Origin: Bifiguratus adelaidae
Taxonomy: Eukaryota > Mucoromycota > Endogonomycetes > Endogonales
DNA length: 51,619 nt
NCBI GenBank assembly: GCA_002261195.1
Contig: MVBO01000004.1
Coordinates: forward strand, 365,114-416,732
Reading direction: 5' to 3'
The notes below the pieces were generated by a model. The model was given only the letters and a program-made list of their open reading frames with translations. It was not told where the DNA came from and did no database searches. Positions within the stretch are counted from its first letter, which is position 1, and each line of letters opens with the position of its first letter. This document shows positions 49,099 to 51,619 of the stretch, piece after piece. The position numbers were made by a program, and so were the translations under genes.

Positions 49099-49731
49099 AT
49101 GTCTAACTACAACCAGCAACAATACATCGATCCCGCTCAAGGTGGCTCTCTCGGTAACGTTGAATCCGATTACCAATCCAACACCGACAACTATGACAAC
49201 CAAAGGAGCGCTCAAATGAGTATGGGTGCAACTCAAAACTACGATAGCAATGCCATGGGCGGTGATCAATTTGGCACAAATACCGGCAACGTGGGGGTTG
49301 GAAACTTTGGATCCAACACTGGCGCAGGATATGATAATACTACCGCTGGCAATTATGGTGCCAAGACGGGTGCCGGATACGATAACACTACCTCTGGTAA
49401 CTACGGCTCCAACACGGGTGCTGGATTCGATAACACCACATCTGGCACCTACGGTTCCAACACTGGCTCTGGCTACGACGATACCACTTCTGGCAATTAT
49501 GATTCCAACACTACTTCTGATAACTACGGCTCCAACACTGGCCACCGGTATGGCAATACCACCGATAACACTGACAACTACGATTCTGGTGTAACTCCGT
49601 CCAACCACCCTCATATGGACAAGATCAAGGGAACCTTCATGGCTATGTCCAACAAACCCGAAAAAAAGGCTGAAGGCCAGGAACTCAAGCAAGCTGCTCA
49701 AGAAGCATTGGACCAAAAGAAAGGATACTAA
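49099..49731 (+). CDS. Asn/Gly/Thr repeat protein, hydrophilin-like
   Basis: Single-exon, 210-codon protein of extreme composition. A Gln/Asn/Tyr-rich head (MSNYNQQQYIDPAQGGS) is followed by at least four near-perfect 16-residue repeats of the type GSNTGAGYDNTTSGNY (about 49309-49500) and decayed copies to about 49575. The last 50 residues differ: HPHMDKIKGTFMAMSNKPEK and ELKQAAQEALDQKKGY, a charged amphipathic helix-forming tail. There is no signal peptide or membrane segment, so the NTT sequons are probably not glycosylated. The composition recalls stress-induced hydrophilic or LEA-like fungal proteins, but I recognise no family. A strong TATA box precedes it and AATAAA (49784-49789) follows, overlapping the GST 3' end by a few bases. 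Confidence 0.85.
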   Translation: MSNYNQQQYIDPAQGGSLGNVESDYQSNTDNYDNQRSAQMSMGATQNYDSNAMGGDQFGTNTGNVGVGNFGSNTGAGYDNTTAGNYGAKTGAGYDNTTSGNYGSNTGAGFDNTTSGTYGSNTGSGYDDTTSGNYDSNTTSDNYGSNTGHRYGNTTDNTDNYDSGVTPSNHPHMDKIKGTFMAMSNKPEKKAEGQELKQAAQEALDQKKGY

Positions 49732-49783
49732 GGAGAAATAATCTACATCATGTGTATGTCTGTGAATACAACTTCGTATTGTA

Positions 49784-49789
49784 AATAAA
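49784..49789 (+). terminator. AATAAA of repeat-protein gene
   Basis: Polyadenylation hexamer 53 bp after the repeat-protein stop and 4 bp from the convergent GST stop codon, so the two transcripts probably overlap at their 3' ends. Confidence 0.6.
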
Positions 49790-49792
49790 CAA

Positions 49793-50967
49793 TTACAATT
49801 TGGCATCATGCACTTGGACACTATAACCCATTCGAGGGAACCATACTCGGGTATCGACGCCCTGACCGCTTACTGCATACGGACGAATAGCAATCCGTTC
49901 ATTGGAGCAGAACACAACCTTGCCCTTGACAGGAACGCGGCCAGTATCGTCCGGCGTCACGCTGATCGTGGATCCTAACGAGTATTGGATCGGAAACGGT
50001 CGTTCGCCTTGGCCTGACGGCACCTTGGATTGCATTTCGGCCAAGTCGATGGCTTTGGACGGATCCAGCTTTTGATAGCTTTGGGCATGCTTTCGTTTCG
50101 TGGCCGTTTCCTTGACACGTTTCATCCACTGTGCCATATGAGGATAGTTTTTCAAGTCCGGACCAAGCATATCTTTGCCTTGGCGAATAGCAAGGAGAAA
50201 CCAGGGATGCATGTAGCCGTGGACATCGGCTAGTGTAGGCTGTTCCCCTGCCAAGAACTGGCGCCCGTCAGACAAGATCGAGTCGAGCACAGCGTAGTGA
50301 GCTGCCAGGGTGGACGTGATGCGTTCCGTCGTAGCTGGATCTGCTTGTCGAATCTTTCTACCCACAAACTGTTCTCGATCTTTGAGAAATTGCTCGTTCA
50401 ATTTGCCCCAAGGAAGGAGAGAGGTGTTGAGTTGGAAAAATGGGCCCTGTGAGGTGCTGTTTTGTCACTAGGCCTTCATGTGATACCATGACAACTTACA
50501 TCGGTCCACAGACTGAATGCCTTGATCCATCCTTTATTTGGCGTGCCTTTGGGGTAGAGTGGTACCTCGGGGAATCTAGTGTAATGTATACACTATGAGT
50601 ATATGGAAGGGAAACGCGTCCGGTATTCACTTGCCTTTCTTCCAAAATATCCAAGATCAAACTCGTATCGCAATACACGTCTTGACCGATCTGTAGGACG
50701 GGTATACGTCGGTATCCATGCGCAAGAGGCTCCAAAAGCCTATACAAAAACCTTAGTATATCTAGATGGGCTTGTATCGTTCTAACCTACGGTCTGGGCA
50801 TCACATTGGAATGCTCAACACTGAACCACTGCAACCCTTTCAAATCCAATGCGAGCCGTATCTTCTCAGCAAAGGGAGATCCTGCAGGCGGACAATGAGT
50901 CGAGTATACATAAACGCGCTGAAAGCTATTTACCGGCATAATGATGGAGTATAATCGACGGTGCCAT
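49793..50967 (-). CDS. Glutathione S-transferase-like protein
   Basis: Thioredoxin-fold glutathione transferase. Spliced N-terminus: MAPSIILHHYAGSPFAEKIR, with the SPFAEK motif at the glutathione-binding start of helix 1, then LDLKGLQWFSVEHSNVMPRP, YRRIPVLQIGQDVYCDTSLI (cis-Pro in IPVL and the D-T/S-LI glutathione site) and LDILEERFPEVPLYPKG. The alpha-helical C-terminal domain includes FLAGEQPTLADVHGYMHPWF. After it comes an extra C-terminal module of about 90 residues (PIQYSLGSTISVTPDDTGRV, IRPYAVSGQGVDTRVWFPRM), seen in some fungal GSTs and beta-rich. The start at 50967 is fixed by the first intron, which restores G in YAGSPF. Four short introns. Substrate unknown. Confidence 0.87.
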
Positions 50968-51149
50968 ATCTCCGAATATGCAGGCCGAGCAACAAGCGTA
51001 CATTCACACGCGCCAAGCAGAAATTGAGGAAGCAGATCATGTGACCTTATGACTGCTTTATTTTAGCCTTATAACAAGCTTTTGATACTCGAGCACGTTC
51101 TGGTCTCGCTACGTGCAAGCTAAACGCGAGTGATACATAATTGAACATC

Positions 51150-51619
51150 ATGTACGGAGGAGGTAAGCATATGGAGATCACATGGTAGCGACCTGATCAG
51201 ATGTCATGTGCAAAGAACGTGTATCTGGTGGATTGGATGCCTCTTATTCAGGAACGAGTTCACGATGGATGTTGACACGCGTCTTTCTTGCCTTGATTTG
51301 CTATTGTAGGTGATCAACAATACGGAGGTGGCTACGGTGGCCAACAAGGTGGATACGGAGGTGAACAAGATTCTTACCGAGGTGAACAAGGTGGTTACGG
51401 TGGTCAACAAGGGGGCTATGGGGGCCAACAGGGTGGATATGGGTCCCAGCAAGGTGGATACGGCGGCCAACAAGTTGGATACGGGGGTCAGCAAGGTGGA
51501 TACAGAGGAGAGCAAGGTGGTTATGGAGGCCCACAAGGTGGATATAGCCAAGGTGGTCACTATGATCATCGTCCCTCTGAAGGTGAAGTGGCCAACTATG
51601 CCCGGCAATATGGTGGTGG
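51150..51619 (+). CDS. Gly/Gln/Tyr repeat protein, 5' part only
   Basis: Begins MYGGG, then an intron (51163-51309), then [19 protein letters not shown] and about eleven units of the type GGYGGQQ, with variants carrying E, S, P or R. The repeats give way to [20 protein letters not shown], and the frame runs off the window edge. The low-complexity prion-like composition resembles N-terminal domains of fungal annexins, metacaspases and stress proteins. The protein cannot be assigned without its C-terminus. No signal peptide is seen. Confidence 0.75.

Noticed and set aside
49075-49821. A 248-codon minus-strand frame opposite the Asn/Gly repeat gene
   Set aside because: It mirrors the repeat structure of the plus-strand gene, and its Val/Ser/Gly repeats are what the reverse strand of those codons gives. 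The plus strand has the TATA box, the AATAAA and a sensible protein.

Overview
This is a nuclear window from a fungus. Almost every gene is broken by short GT-AG introns (about 45-70 nt) with CTAAC-like branch sites. The proteins are eukaryotic and fungal in type: a group X-like hybrid histidine kinase, SIL1, an Arp2/3 subunit, Mex67, Hbs1 and a twin-ABC ATPase resembling yeast YDR061W. A kinesin-10 with a C-terminal helix-hairpin-helix, an HBS1/SKI7 alternative-splicing layout and the high intron density point to an early-diverging lineage, most likely Mucoromycota. That placement is inference. I recognised no retroelement, DNA transposon, CRISPR array or viral relic.

Layout. Bases 1-4141 hold no recognisable gene. 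About 170-2700 are densely sprinkled with the heptamer TACTGTA and its reverse complement TACAGTA (about 48 copies counted by eye). From about 4.1 kb the window is compact and gene-rich: cullin-1 (+), Mex67 (+), ARPC1 (+), a small secreted protein (-), a CaM kinase (-), a monocarboxylate-type MFS carrier (-), a TPT/DMT carrier (+), NC2-alpha (+), ataxin-10 (-), heat shock factor (-), a two-RRM protein (-), kinesin-10 (+), a twin-ABC ATPase (-), tRNA-Thr(AGU) (-), a ~2,500-residue hybrid histidine kinase (-), SIL1 (+), a steryl-ester-hydrolase-type lipase (-), peptidyl-tRNA hydrolase (+), HBS1 with a SKI7-like isoform (-), an Asn/Gly/Thr repeat protein (+), a glutathione transferase (-) and the start of a Gly/Gln/Tyr repeat protein (+).

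Themes. Several genes serve proteostasis and translation quality control: HSF, SIL1, peptidyl-tRNA hydrolase, HBS1/SKI7 and cullin-1. Two of them, HSF and SIL1, have a doubled telomere-type motif (TTAGGG-like) just upstream of the start codon. SIL1 also has an exact UPRE-like octamer beside it.

Best leads: the TACTGTA field; the HBS1 locus, where a Ser-rich terminal exon with its own AATAAA would yield a SKI7-like protein; a kinesin-10 with a degenerate nucleotide pocket; a histidine kinase whose N-terminal kinase domain has Asn in place of the DFG Asp; two consecutive GC-AG introns in the ABC gene; a 57-nt frame-neutral intron in HSF; a Mex67 with no room for its UBA domain; and a peptidyl-tRNA hydrolase with an altered HNG motif.
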